This document shows positions 11,790 to 22,613 of a DNA stretch of 64,000 nt, piece after piece; the stretch's first letter is position 1; each line of letters opens with the position of its first letter. The position numbers and the translations under genes are program-made. The DNA is from Liolophura sinensis (lineage: Eukaryota; Mollusca; Polyplacophora; Chitonida; Chitonidae). Location of the stretch: positions 310,001 to 374,000 of the forward strand of contig NC_088304.1 in the NCBI RefSeq assembly GCF_032854445.1. Reading direction: 5' to 3'. The notes under the pieces are model-generated. The model did no database searches and was not told the DNA's origin. It worked only from the letters and a program-made list of their open reading frames with translations.

Positions 11790-12300
11790 GACACACTAGT
11801 TATTGCAGTAATAACTTGACTGACTGAAATCGTCACACAACACGCAGGATCTAACAAATGCTAAAAGGCGAGACATGTACACACCATGTGCAGGACCCTT
11901 TGGTATAATGCTGGTCAAGTAAGGATAATTTACAATGTCCAAATTGAAACTATCCCATTCGATATTCGACCTATACACCGTTGATGATTCCCCGAATTTC
12001 ACATAGATGTTATTAATGAGAAATTCAAGCAATTCAATGAGCATGGAAACATCCCATGAATGCTAACCCTTGTATTTAGCTGAAATGAAGAAGGTTTTGT
12101 TCCCTTTGACGTAGCTGTGATCAGATTTAATATCCACCAAACCCATTAGTTATGAAATTCTATCAGTTAAGTTGGTGTGAGGAATTGTATAGAAAGTGGA
12201 GAAATCCCAAGTAGACGTCCTTGTCATGTACGTGTATTTGACGTCTAATTCTTCACTGAAACTGTTGTATGCTGTTTACCGGAAGTCCAAGTGGGTATGA
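11790..12300 (-). pseudogene. Reverse-transcriptase fragment, second RT family (possibly Penelope-like)
   Basis: Minus strand, element sense from 12300 down. A block reads TWDFSTFYTIPHTNLTDR (12205-12145), resembling the motif-A region FSTLYTxIPHxKL. Next is ELLEFLINNIYVKFG (12040-11995), which normally precedes GIPMGTNCAP. After an internal deletion that removes the catalytic loop comes FNLDIVNYPYLTSIIPKGPA, then GVYMSRLLAFVRSC. This RT family is common in marine invertebrates. I think it is Penelope-like but cannot prove that from the fragment. It differs from the I-type LINE. Stops and the deletion make it dead. Confidence 0.7.
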
Positions 12301-12304
12301 TAGA

Positions 12305-14035
12305 AACCAGCGTAGGTTTTATTTCTGGTACAGTCTAATATCTATATCATATATCTAAAGAATTAGTGGCAAGTTATGCTAACAACATGCTGAGAATTAA
12401 TGACTGAACATAGCTTAACGCCACATAGGCAACGTTTAAGCCATAACGTTCAAAACTGGAGCCAGTGAATGGTTTTCGATTGTGAACAGACGAAAAAAAA
12501 AACAAACAGGTGAGCATTTTCATCACTGTTTAAAAAAAAATTGTTAAAAACTTCGAAATCATAACATTTTGTGACAAAACTTAGAAAACTGACATGTATG
12601 TGTAGATACTAAAGAACCATCTGCTGTCAATGAAACGAACACATTCCTATAATTCGATATATCCACTGTTAAATTTCGTTTTCATCGCCGCTCTCTACTA
12701 CGTCATGTTTTTGTATTGTATTGATCACTCCCACCGCGTCAGAGGCAGGCCGTACCTGTAGACAGATTTTATCTGTCGGACGCAGATGACAGCTTTACAG
12801 CGAGACACCTTTATGACCAAAGGAAATGAAAGACGCTGTAACTAGTTTGAACAGGCGGTTGTGTTGTTTATGTAATCGTAAGACCATCCCAGACCTGACT
12901 TTACAAGCACTGGGAAGAACTTACCGCCGGGATTTGATAATAAATGTCAATATTTACATCGTGTGTTCGTTGTAAATCGCAGATCACCGCTTGTATTCGT
13001 CCAGGATTGGGCTACAGTAGATTGACGGCATATGGGCCTTTGCGGCGTGTATGTGTTGGTGAAGCCGTGTTGTAGCCGACGTCTCTCATTATACAGAATT
13101 TGGCGGCGGAACCTATTCACATATGCCAGTGATTACGGGTCGATCCGTTTTATTTTTAGGACGGATTGCTCATCTGTTTGAGTTATTGCTGTGACAGACG
13201 GTCAGTGATTGGAGCCAAATCTGTGAATTCCTTCGATTATATTTACATCTCAGATCGATAATGGGCCGATAAGATAAGAGAGAACGAATAAGAGGTTAGT
13301 GATTCGTATTAGTGCAAATCCCAACCACACGTGCGGTCAAATGGCTGAACCACCACAAAGACAAGGGATATAGAGATAATAGGGGTATATTGACTGAAAT
13401 GTGACTTACAAATTGCGTTAAATGCATACATTTTGTTAAAATATACATATGTGATAACAGGAAGGCCAGAAACTTTATTTTGTGTATTCAGGAAACCGTG
13501 GATTCTGGATATGAAATTATCATAGAGATCAAATGTGCAGACGAATTATTCTCAGTGCATAAGATCCCTCAATCTTAGTAAATAGCAAGCTAGAGGATAC
13601 CTTTAGTGCAAGCAATTCCCTTGTTGCTTTGGCATTACTTAATCTACTAACAAATATGATCAGTAAATAATGTAAAAGATATCGCGGGGAAGACTTGTAG
13701 GCGTCAAATAATGGAACAGGTTGCGTGCGATCTCCTACAAAAACGGAACAGGCCGTGTGCGATTGCCTACAATGAACTTAAGATTATGGCATTAAAACAA
13801 GCATGTAAAGTGTAGAAAAGTGTAGAAATATAATATAGAAATAAATGTATAAGTATTTATTTATTGACTTGATTTGAACGCCGAACTCAAATATATCCCA
13901 ATTCCACAACTGCATTATGACTGGAGGAAACCAGACTGAGCAGGGAAACATGTTTAGAAATATGGTGTTTGCCCTTTCCTTAAAGTAATTATTTGTGAAA
14001 GGAATGATAAAATTCATCAAAGTTCAAGAAACCAG
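12305..14035. other. Non-coding stretch, nothing recognised
   Basis: No gene or repeat family recognised. A near-repeat of GGAACAGGTTGCGTGCGATC / GGAACAGGCCGTGTGCGATT occurs at 13711-13765, too short to interpret. The only longer open frame (13784-14020, minus) is AT-rich and unrecognisable. Confidence 0.45.
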
Positions 14036-14039
14036 CTAG

Positions 14040-14135
14040 TTAGAAAAAGTTAGTCAATAATCACAAGGGCAGTTCCCAAAAACGACATGTAACACTAACC
14101 ACCAAAGAACTAAGAAAGTATATAAAGTATGAAAA
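14040..14135 (-). repeat. Interior fragment of the inverted-repeat element
   Basis: The reverse complement shows the words TTCTTAGTTCTTTGGTGGTT and TCGTTTTTGGGAACTGCCCT found inside the element at 14.4-15.0 kb. Further pieces of the same interior lie at 17430-17465 (minus), 32.9 kb, 33.1 kb, 35.2 kb and 46.6 kb. Confidence 0.7.
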
Positions 14136-14159
14136 TAGCATAAAGTGTTGCAAAGAGAA

Positions 14160-14390
14160 GCAGTCATGCTTATCAATATACCGAAGGGCCCTGCATATGG
14201 CGTGTACATATCTCTCCTAGTAGCATTTGTTAGATCCTGCATATTGCGTGACGATTTCAATCAATGTCACGGGTTATTAATGCAAAACCTAATGTGTCAA
14301 GAATATTCCATCAAACGCCTTCACTCTAAGTTTCTTAAATTTAACAATGAGTATAATTTTCTTGTAAGTAAATGTGGCTCTGCTTCATGA
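14160..14390 (+). pseudogene. RT C-terminal fragment, second RT family
   Basis: Plus frame 14145-14390 contains IPKGPAYGVYISLLVAFVRS, the same block as in 11790-12300, followed by a DDF motif and the basic, helical tail expected in this family (IKRLHSKFLKF). Only the region downstream of the catalytic site is present. The frame ends CGSAS and is followed at once by TGTGTATAATTCC, which begins the inverted-repeat element. The same succession is seen at 46.34-46.56 kb. Confidence 0.7.
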
Positions 14391-14394
14391 TTGT

Positions 14395-14987
14395 GTATAA
14401 TTCCCCCTTAACTCGGCTGTTGGCAGTATCTTCATCGGGTTGAATTAGATCGCCACATAAGATAGGTGAACAGTTGCAAGCAAAGCTTAACTGAGATACA
14501 TGTTTAATTACAGACAGCCGATATTCTAGCAATGGTACACGATTTGAATACGTGAATTTCACTTAGTCGCCTAGAACATACCTTGCGTCTTTCCTACATC
14601 ATACACTGCTGATTGCTTCTGTTTGTATGATTCCGTCCTATTTTTGAACTTTGTATACTTTCGTAGTTCTTTGGTGGTTTGTGTTTTAGGTCTTTTAGGG
14701 AACTGGCCTTGCTATTATTGGCCCGGAACTTTTTTTTGCATGACGACTTGTATACGAATGTCTGTTCCGAAGCTTCGATTCAGTGATGCTGGAAACACAC
14801 AAGGTATGTTCTAGGCGACTGAGTAAAATCCTATTCAAATTGTGTAGAATGTTAGAATATCAGTTGTCGATAACTAAATATGTATCTCAGTTGCGCTTTG
14901 ATTGCAACTGTTCATATATCCAACGTAGCGATCAAATTTAACGTGATGAATATATCGCTCCTAACCCCGGTTAAGCGGAATTATTAA
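14395..14987. mobile_element. Inverted-repeat (foldback-like) element with about 200-bp arms
   Basis: Left arm 14395-14603 and right arm 14782-14987 are reverse complements with moderate divergence. At the inner end the left arm reads TCGCCTAGAACATACCTTG (from 14567) and the right arm reads its complement up to 14818. At the outer ends TAATTCCCCCTTAAC matches TAATTCCGCTTAAC. Shared internal words include GAACAGTTGCAA and AACTGAGATACAT. The loop of about 180 bp carries the interior block (TTCTTTGGTGGTTTGTG...GGCCTTGCTATTATTGGCC). No transposase is present. It could be a MITE or foldback element, or terminal repeats of the RT element next to it. Confidence 0.75.
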
Positions 14988-15074
14988 TTTGAATGTAAAC
15001 ACTGATTTCACTTAGTCGAGTAGAACACCCATTGCGCCTTTCCTGCGCCATTTGAATGAATGAATGATTATGGC

Positions 15075-16797
15075 TACGGTTGGTTACGGTTTTCGACATG
15101 ATAGTGAGAACATCAAAAATAAAACAAAAAGTTCAGACAAGTTTAAAATCAGATAAGAACAACCAAAACAGTTAAAACTCGGAAACAAACACATTTAAAA
15201 AAATAGTATATGTAGAAATCTATACGTACACAACTTTTTATCTATAAATATTTAAGACAATTAAAATTTATATTTTATAACATAGGCCAATGGCCCTCGA
15301 ATAATTCATGACAACATCGCCAGCGATGCTGTCAAATAAATCATATATTGTGTAGAATCTCTCCCGAAGAGGGGCAAAATTCACACAGTCAACCAGGATG
15401 TGTTTGATGCCATATTGGGCATCACATCCAACATACGCGGAAGCAGTGTCCCACCCAGGATAAAACTGCGTGTTAGACGAGAATGCCCTGTTAAAACGAC
15501 TTGGGCTATGCGAGACTTTTCGTTAGTATAAATATTGTAGCCAATGACAGGATGAATAGCATGCAGTTTATTATAGACCTTCAAGTCCCATTCACCCTGC
15601 CAAAGGCGACGAATATATTTATGAGTATTACACTTCACGTCAGTATAAGGGATTTTAACTTTCGAAATGGGTTCATTTGGGGCAGTCTTTGCCTCCCTGT
15701 CCACGACTGTGTTTCCATGGATACCAATACGACTTGGTATCCACCAGAATATATCTTTACCTCATTTAATTTGTTTCCAATGTAAGGCTAATATTTCCAG
15801 CATTAGTGGATTTTTAAATTTATTATTCTGTATTGCCAAAAGGCAAGAGAGCGAGTCACCATTGCCTCCTGGGCGTGCCCATACATATAATAAGGCCAGG
15901 AGTATTGCCCTGGCCTCTCCAGAAAAGATAGATGAAGAGAAGTGACCCGTTCTTCTAAGACAGCCTCAGCCGTAACTCTGTCCCCATCTTTTGACCAATC
16001 AGTATATATAAATTTGTAATCTGGATAATTAGCCTTAATTTCAGCAAAGCCTTGCTGAATTATAAGAGGATTTGTGTTTAATTTATTATATTTACGTAGA
16101 TCGAATATCAGTTGAGGTTGTGGAAGTAGCCATGAAGACAAGAAACCGGAGCTATGTCCCCAAGTCTAATGCTGTCTTCCACAATATGTTCCCTAACACG
16201 AACACCGAACGAAGGGATCTTGTTAGGACATTTAGTATACTTGTCTACATATAATGGATTGAAAACACCATAGTCGTAGGCAGGTTTTGTTGGATGAGCT
16301 TTAAGCTTTGAAGCATATTGAAGGCTCAGTTTTATACGCCTGTGATGTAAAGAAGGCTCGTTAGCCTCTACGTATAAACTTGAGAGGTTCTAAAACCCCC
16401 AAGGCTGAGCCTCAGACCATGGTGATGAATGGAATCCAACAGCTTAATATACGACTTCCTAGCGGAACCATAAATGATGCACCCATAGTCCAATTTAGAC
16501 CTCACCAGAGAAACATATAAATTAAGTAAAATGGATCGGTCAGCATCGCAATCGGTGGTAGACACGACCCCAATTATATCGTGAGCCTTTGTACCTATAG
16601 CTTTAAGCATTTTTATATCATAGCTTACTATCAAATATTATACCTGAAAAATTTGTTTCTCCAACAATTTTAACCTGTTTACAACGAAAATGAAGCTCAG
16701 GGTCAAGATGAAGTTTCCGTTTATTATAAAAATGGATACAGGCTGTTTTAGACGTAGAAAATCTAAACCACTGACAACTACCCATTTCTCGATCCCC
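15075..16797 (-). mobile_element. I-type LINE, 3' segment (copy B1)
   Basis: Minus strand, element sense from 16797 down. It begins inside RT just after the YVDD region (the SK-block near 16770), then the thumb (LVRSKLDYGCIIYGSA, 16510-16450). RNase H follows (16141-15803, with the catalytic D in YTDWSKDGD at residue 48), then the C-terminal block (15704-15381: DREAKTAPN, KIPYTDVKCN, RLWQGEWDLK). The 3'UTR runs 15380 to about 15075. It ends abruptly at 16797, where a plus-orientated 5' end of the same family starts. Confidence 0.9.
15803..16141 (-). pseudogene. LINE RNase H domain (copy B1)
   Basis: The minus frame shows PQLIFDL, then FIYTDWSKDGDRV, where D48 is the first catalytic carboxylate of RNase H (TDGS normally; here G is W). 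SLAFWQYRI follows near the end. The final GIHGN...DREAK motif lies in a different frame at about 15715-15690. RNase H removes the RNA strand from the cDNA hybrid. Its presence after RT separates this LINE from Jockey, CR1 and L1 types. Confidence 0.85.
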
Positions 16798-16800
16798 CAG

Positions 16801-18079
16801 TGGGGTTTCCGGGGTGATAAGAATATGACCTCAGCCTTCTAGGCGAGCTTGTCGTAAAAGTCGACTAACCTAGAGCTCTCCTGTGTGAATCCGGTGAATG
16901 TAAGACTCACATGTTCCCGGTTGTGTGAGAGGCAACTGGGGAGCAACCTGTTTGCCGTGGGTTGCGTCCCGTAATCTACGAGGACGGGATCCTGGTGGCT
17001 GAGGAAGCGTTGGTCTTCCGAGATCCTCACGCCCAACACGCCACTTTGGCCCGTACGTGGAGAGAGACGGGAGGTCGGATTGGCCCGGTCCGATCAATCG
17101 GCTTTGTCACGTCTTGGCTCTGCGTTGTCCCAAAATTTCTCCATAACACCACTCAATAAAGAATAAATGTTATTTCTCAAATTTTGTTTGCGGAACTACG
17201 TTTTGAGGCGGTGGCTCATGGGTCAATCGACTAGTATGTGTCTGATGTGTGACCTTATTAACTTAATGGGGTTTGCTTATTTGGGCCATCTATTCGAGTA
17301 TACCTCACGTGGAGTCCTTGGTGCGTTTCCTGTTGGGTATTCCAGGTTCAGGCATCGCCCTTGTTGGCACTCCGTGCTGGGTGGGGAACACGTGAGTTGA
17401 ATTCTTATTATATGAGAAATATATCTATTCCAAAAACGACATATAACACTAACCACCAAAGAACCTTTTGTATAACGTTTCCAATATAGCAATGCGGTCT
17501 TCCCCTCGGCCCACTCCAGGTGTTGATAAAAAGAGGAAGTTGGAAGTTCTATCTGATTCACTTGATAATAAACACGACAATTGGCCGGCTTTTATTGTCC
17601 CCTCCACTAGGAGTGAACAAAAGCCGGCCTCTAAAATCCATCCTTTTTTGTTAAAAAGGGCATTGGAAGGGGCAGCAAGGACTTTGAAAACTGTTAAAAA
17701 CTACGATCCTGGGACATTCTCATCGAATGTTTCCAGAAACAACAAGCTAAAAATTTATTATCATTAAACAAAATCTCTGATATTCCTATTTATACCTCCC
17801 CTCACAATTCCCTGAACAGCTGTCAGGGAATAATACGTGATAGGGATGGTGATATCATAGACTTAACAGAAAAAGAAATGTGCAGCATTTAAACCACAGG
17901 GTGTTGCCAGAGTAAAACGTTTCACAACAAAGAAAGCTGGCAACATCATCAAATGAAATACCTATCTTTTGACATTTAATAGTACATCTCAACAGTCACA
18001 TATTTACATTGGCCCGTATATGGATAATGTGGATTTATACATCCCTAATCCGACGCGTTGTTTTACTTGCCAAAAATTT
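16801..18079 (+). mobile_element. I-type LINE, 5' segment in opposite orientation
   Basis: Plus strand. The 5' terminus starts TGGGGTTTCCGGGGTGATAA. The 5'UTR runs to about 17400, followed by a roughly 90-bp leader that includes a short piece of the inverted-repeat element interior (17430-17465). ORF1 starts at 17492 (MRSSPRPTPGVDKKRKLEVL). A frameshift follows at about 17760, then the LTEKEMC and QGVARVKRF blocks near 17860-17920. The segment stops in the first CCHC knuckle (RCFTCQKF) at 18079, where minus-orientated RNase H sequence begins. This is the only copy showing a full-looking ORF1 start. Confidence 0.88.
17492..17767 (+). pseudogene. LINE ORF1 N-terminus
   Basis: Open for 92 codons from an ATG at 17492. 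A basic, proline-rich start (PRPTPGVDKKRK) is followed by NWPAFIVPSTRSEQKPASKI and the block FLLKRALEGAARTLK. The same block is recognisable at 10695-10590 in copy A. It breaks by frameshift, with later ORF1 blocks in other frames up to 18079. Predicted role: RNA-binding chaperone of the LINE particle. Confidence 0.8.
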
Positions 18080-18378
18080 GATCATAAGAGGATTTCTACT
18101 TGATTTGTTATATTTACGTAGATCAAATATTAGTTTCTGGTGTGGAAGAAGCCAGGGAGGAGACTCCGGAAAAGACACTGGAGCTATATCCTGAGGCTTG
18201 ATGTTAGCACCCACAATATGGTCCCGTTTACGAAAACCAAACGCAGGGTTCTTGTCAGGGCATTTATTAAATTTTATCTACATATGATGGATTGTAGGCA
18301 GGGTTTGTTGGATGAGCTTTAAGCGTTGTAGCATATTGAAGGCTCAGTTTTATATGTTGGTGATAAAAAGAAGGCTCA

Positions 18379-19551
18379 TTAGCCTCCACGTATAAACTCT
18401 CTACTGGGGAGGTTCTTAAAAGCACCAAGGCTGAGCCTCATACCTTGGTGATGAACAGGATCCACCATTTTAATGTACGACTTCCTAGCGGAACCGTAAA
18501 TGAGGAATCCGTAGTCCAATTTAGACCTCACCAGAAAACGATATAAGTTAAGTAAAACTGATCGGTCAGCACCGCAATCGGTGGTAGACACGACCTTAAT
18601 CATATCCAGTGCCTTTGTACATTTGGCTTTAATGAGGTATAAAAGGCAGCTAAAAATCAAATATTATACCTAAAATTTTGTTTCTCCCACAATTTTAATC
18701 TGTTCACCACAAAAATTAAGCTCAGGGTCAAGATGAAGATTCAGTTTATTACAAAAGTGCGTACCGACGGCTTTAGACGTTGAAAATCTAAAACCTTTTT
18801 CAGTTGCCCATTTCTCGATCTTACTGAGACAAAGCTGTAACCGACGTTCAATATTGTTCATATTCTTAGGTAGGTAGCACATAAGGAAATCATCCACGTA
18901 TAGTGAACCCTCTGTTAGATGTCAGATGTTAATGTTTTAGCCAAACTATTAATTTTTATGCTGAACAGTGTTGCGAACGGATACTGCCCTGGGGCACACC
19001 CATCTCCTGCTCATGAGAGTCAGAGAGAGTGGACCCGACCCTTACCTTAAACTCACGATCAGATAAAAATTGAGATATACATATGGGTAAGCGACCCTTT
19101 AATCCCATATGCGCAAGGTCTTTTAAAATGCCATATATATGTGGTGTCGTAGGCCGTTTCAGGGTCGAAAAATATGATCTAAAGTAGATCAACCTTGACG
19201 AAAACAACATTGAATATTAGATTAAAGCTTGTTGGTTTCAAGAAATCTAACAAGTCTATCATTAATCATCCGTTCCATAGTCTTACAGACACAGCTGGTA
19301 AGAGCTATGGGACGGTAATTATTTGGATCAGTATGATCCTTACCCGGTTTGGGAACCGCGATAATACACGCCTCCCTCCATGATGGTGGAAAATTACCAG
19401 TTATCCAAATATCATTAAGCAAGTCCAAGAGAGTTTCAAGTGGCTCAGGTGGTAAATGATTCAGAAACTTATAATACACGTTTAAATATAACACACATTT
19501 TAAATGCTGAACTTTTTCTTTATTATTTTTGCCCTTAAGTTTCGGAATCAT
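18379..19551 (-). pseudogene. LINE reverse transcriptase (copy B2)
   Basis: Frames 19551-19222 (PPEPLETLLDLLNDI, PKPGKDHTDPNNYRP, KTMERMINDRLV), 19210-18956 (GVPQGSIRS), 18897-18670 (DDFLMCY, the DD of the catalytic motif) and 18660-18379 (VRSKLDYGFLIYGSA). Compared with copy A it keeps the canonical GVPQG (copy A has GVPKG) and W in NDIWITGNFP. About three frameshifts are visible. An extra stretch around 19130-19180 resembles the normal PHIYG block before ILKDLAHMGL. Confidence 0.92.
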
Positions 19552-19668
19552 GTTCCAGACCTTACGCGTAGGTATTTTTGACGTAATGCGCGAAACAAAG
19601 TTCCGCCAACAAGATTGTCTCTTGGACTAATCGATGAGCTTTAGTAGCTCTCAAAATATGAACCTGGT

Positions 19669-20350
19669 TTAAGTTATTATCATCAGGACATATATTAAAA
19701 TTTGGGTAGGCCTATTTGCGGTCATTATTGGCTTTGCGACAGTCCTATCATACCAGGGTTTACTTTTGGATATTGGATTTGTCGAGGCCTTAGGGATAGT
19801 TCTATCGGCAGCTCGTGAAACAAACTCAATAAACTTCAATATAGGATCATCTGTTGCATTGAGAGTCTCTGAGGTGATACTAGCCTCACAGAACATCTCA
19901 AATGCGATCCAATCTGCTATATCGAACTTTCACCTAGCTACACGTTCTAAAGAATTAGAGGTGATTTGCTCTAGTATAGTAGGAAAATGATTATTACCAC
20001 AAAGATCGTCATGCAGCGTAAAAAAAAGTGATGGCTTTGTGAAAGTGAGATCGATAACAGATTAAGTGCAGTTACCCGGATGTAAATTTGTATAAGAACC
20101 ATCATTGAAATAACACTGTTCCTTCTTAGATATGAAGTCTTTTACTATCTTGCCCTTATTATTTATGTTATTACTGGCCCAAACGGGGATATGGGGATTA
20201 AAATCTACCAGTATTATGAACGGTTTAGGTAACTGTTCTTTTACATTATTTAACTGAAAAGCTGACAAAGAAGTGTTCGGAGGTCTATACACCGAACATA
20301 ACGTGACTCTTTCACGTCACGTAAAATTTACCTTAAGACCTCGACAATTC
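19669..20350 (-). pseudogene. LINE endonuclease (copy B2)
   Basis: Frames 20292-20062 (MYRPPNTS, then VDFNPHIPVWASNN, the GDFN motif with G changed to V) and 19896-19669 (SKSKPWYD linker). The N-terminal WNCRGL-like block reads from the minus strand near 20350. About 40 codons around the GSDHF motif are disrupted near 20000. Same domain and order as in copy A. Confidence 0.85.
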
Positions 20351-20359
20351 CACTGTATA

Positions 20360-21390
20360 ATTTTATTTAAGGAAAACATTAGGTAAGCGTATAGGAGATT
20401 TATATTTGGACCGAGGTAGGCAATGGTGCGAGTGACGTATTTATCACCTTCGCATCTGATGTTGAAAGGTCGACGTCCTCCAACGATCCAAACTTATTAA
20501 AAGTTAGAATAGGGTCCCTAGTGACCCTGGAGGAACGTACCACAGGACCACCAGGTTTATTATATTATTATTAACATTCGTTCCTTTGTCTGGCTTTTTG
20601 TCTCGAAATTTATTAGGTTCAGCTGGTTTACGTTGTGGTTCTATATCTTTGGGACTTTCGGAATTTGTTGGTATAGTTTGTGTAGAACAAGAGATATATT
20701 TAGGCTGGGCTACGGGTTTAACAGAAGTTTGGGCGGATATGGTTTTGGGCTGATCGTTTCCAATTGGGCAAGCGAGGGATGTCTGAGTTGCAACAGATGT
20801 TTTAACTCGCTTGACTACATTTGCAAAGCCTGTGATGTATTGGACACTAATTTATGTGCTTCTTGGTACATATTTTTTTTAACCTTTAAATTAACTATTT
20901 GCTTTTCTTGTAGGATTTATTTTTTTATTTGATTGGTGTTTTACGCCGTACTCATAAATATTTCACTTATACGACGGCGGCCAGCATTATGGTGGGTGGA
21001 AACCGAGCACAGCCCGGGGGAAACCCACGACCATCCGCAGGTTGCTGGCACACATTCCCACTTACGGCCGGAGAGGAAGCCAGCATAAGCTGGGCTTGAA
21101 CTCACAGCGACCGCATTGGTAAGAGGCTCCTGGGTAATTACGCTGCGCTAGCGCGCTAACCGACTGAGCCACGGAGGCCCCCTTTTCTTGTAGGAATAAT
21201 GGGCAGTCTTTAGAGGAGGCAGTGTGATCTCCAGTGCAATTGTAACATTTAACTGTGTCACTGCAGTCGAAACCTTTATGATCTTCCTTCCCGCATCGAA
21301 AACAAATCAATTTATTTATACACTGGCCCTTGCTGTGACCAAATTTTTGGTACGTGAAATACCTAGTTAAACCCTGATATATGTAAAGTA
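20360..21390 (-). pseudogene. LINE ORF1 C-terminal half with CCHC knuckles (copy B2)
   Basis: Minus frame starting 21310 reads CFRCGKEDHKGFDC (CX2CX4HX4C) and CYNCTGDHTASSKDC (CX2CX3HX6C), two nucleic-acid-binding zinc knuckles. The frame is then cut by the inserted SINE. ORF1 sequence resumes below 20902, with the tail running to about 20360. A partial further knuckle (YFTYQKFGH, first Cys lost) lies at 21340-21375. Confidence 0.85.
20916..21181 (-). mobile_element. Full-length tRNA-headed SINE (family 1) inside LINE
   Basis: Minus strand, about 266 bp. The head has an A box TGGCTCAGTCGG (21170-21159) and a B box GAGTTCAAGCCC. The middle is GCTGGCTTCCTCTCCGGCC...GCAACCTGCGGATGGTCGTG. The tail is GTATAAGTGAAATAT...GAGTACGGCGTAAAACACCA. 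Flanked by a perfect 14-bp target-site duplication CTTTTCTTGTAGGA at 20902-20915 and 21182-21195. It is inserted in LINE ORF1, so it is younger than that LINE copy. Confidence 0.97.
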
Positions 21391-21783
21391 TAAATTACTT
21401 TTAAAGAAATCGGGATGTGTTCTCGCACAGGATACCCTGTTTTATTAGACCTTTCAGCGCTAGCAACCGTGTGGATGAGACCTGGCCATAGCCGTCACAC
21501 ATATGTTTCAATGGCTGATTCCACAAAGCCAGTTTTGACTTAATCATCTCACCAAGAACATAGCGCTTTGACTTAATTTTACAATGTCTTTGTGAAGTTG
21601 GCCCCTGGACTCAAATGATGTCGGAGGCGACCTTCAATCTGGTTCCTCTCACGTACCACTCATTCCACTCCCAATTAAAGTCTCGACCATGGCTTCAATA
21701 ACGAACTATTTTACAGTCCGACGTGCCGTCGATTCTGCTAGATAAAGAGGATACATATAAGGTGGCTTGTGTGTTTGACTGGT

Positions 21784-22045
21784 GGGGCCTCCGTGGCTCA
21801 GTCGGTTAGCGCGCTAGCGCAGCGTAATGACCCAGGTGTCTCTCACCAAAGCGGTCGCTGTGAGTTCAAGTCCAGCTCATGCTGGCTTCCTCTCCGGCCG
21901 TACGTGGGAAGGTCTGACAGCAACCTGCGGATGGTCGTGGGTTTCCCCCGGGGTCTGCCCGGTTTCCACCCACCATAATGCTGGCCGCCGTCGTATAAGT
22001 GAAATATTTTTGAGTACGGCGTAAAACACCAATCAAATAAATAAA
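21784..22045 (+). mobile_element. Full-length tRNA-headed SINE (family 1)
   Basis: Plus strand. It starts GGGCCTCCGTGGCTCAGTCGG and ends with the (AAAT)n tail. A perfect 12-bp duplication TGTTTGACTGGT flanks it at 21772-21783 and 22046-22057. A box and B box are intact. The best-preserved copy in the window. Open frames here on both strands are not genes. Confidence 0.97.
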
Positions 22046-22089
22046 TGTTTGACTGGTAAGGTAAACATATTGAAAATAATCCCACACTA

Positions 22090-22390
22090 TGCTGCCAGGT
22101 CTTCACTTCATTGTTTCCCAAACGCCCCTCACTATCGCCCTGATGTCAAATTGTCTTCCCATTTTGCACAAATATCCTCGGGGTGTTCAATTATCACACG
22201 TTGACGGGCGAAATGGGATACAGGATCTGAATCCCATACCGAGACAATTGCCATCGTTAAAACTCGGATGTACATTAATTACACATTAACCATGTTACAA
22301 AGATGATAAGCCAGGCCCCAAATAACGTACAGAGATACATCAGTTTAATTGTTCCCTCTACTGTTTACTTCTCACAAATTTTTATTCAGT
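22090..22390 (+). repeat. Diverged piece of the dispersed repeat seen at 51.6 and 62.9 kb
   Basis: The words GACAATTGCCATCGTTA, ACATTAATTACACATTAA and GATGATAAGCCAGGCCCC match, in order, 51670-51760 and 63005-63090, and a shorter piece at 31620-31710. Much diverged, with no coding content. Confidence 0.5.
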
Positions 22391-22613
22391 GTGGGTGAAA
22401 GAGTGAGGTTCTCTGGCGTTGTAGTTTTATTCTGTGGCTTTGCTATCGATACCATGTGTCTTTAGTTACACTGTGTATGTGAATGGATGATTAACAATGA
22501 ACAGATGGACTTAACACCACGTCGGCATCAATGTATGCGAGATCTAACACTAAGTGACGAGGGATGTATCAGGTATGTCAACAAGCACTGATCCAGCATA
22601 CCCTGTCATATTA

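Larger units (their letters stand above)
18080..21390 (-). mobile_element. I-type LINE, middle segment (copy B2)
   Basis: Minus strand, from ORF1 first zinc knuckle (about 21390) to the RNase H start (18080). It contains ORF1 C-terminus, endonuclease (about 20350-19670), RT (19551-18380) and the beginning of RNase H (near 18180-18080). A full-length SINE interrupts ORF1 at 20916-21181. Both ends coincide with breaks: the 5' end lies in the same zinc-knuckle region at which the plus segment (16801-18079) stops. Confidence 0.88.

Noticed and set aside
14761-14810. Hammerhead ribozyme core (CAGTGATGCTGGAAAC)
   Set aside because: Only a partial likeness to the CUGAUGA...GAAA core, with no convincing stems by eye. 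Left as a computation to run, not a call.
21784-21860. Functional tRNA gene
   Set aside because: A and B boxes are present but the sequence continues into the SINE body and tail and is flanked by a target-site duplication. A cloverleaf acceptor stem is not evident.
21062-22121. Frames of 65-92 codons over the SINEs (for example ASVAQSVSALAQRN)
   Set aside because: They read SINE sequence on both strands. This word is a known by-product of tRNA-headed SINEs.
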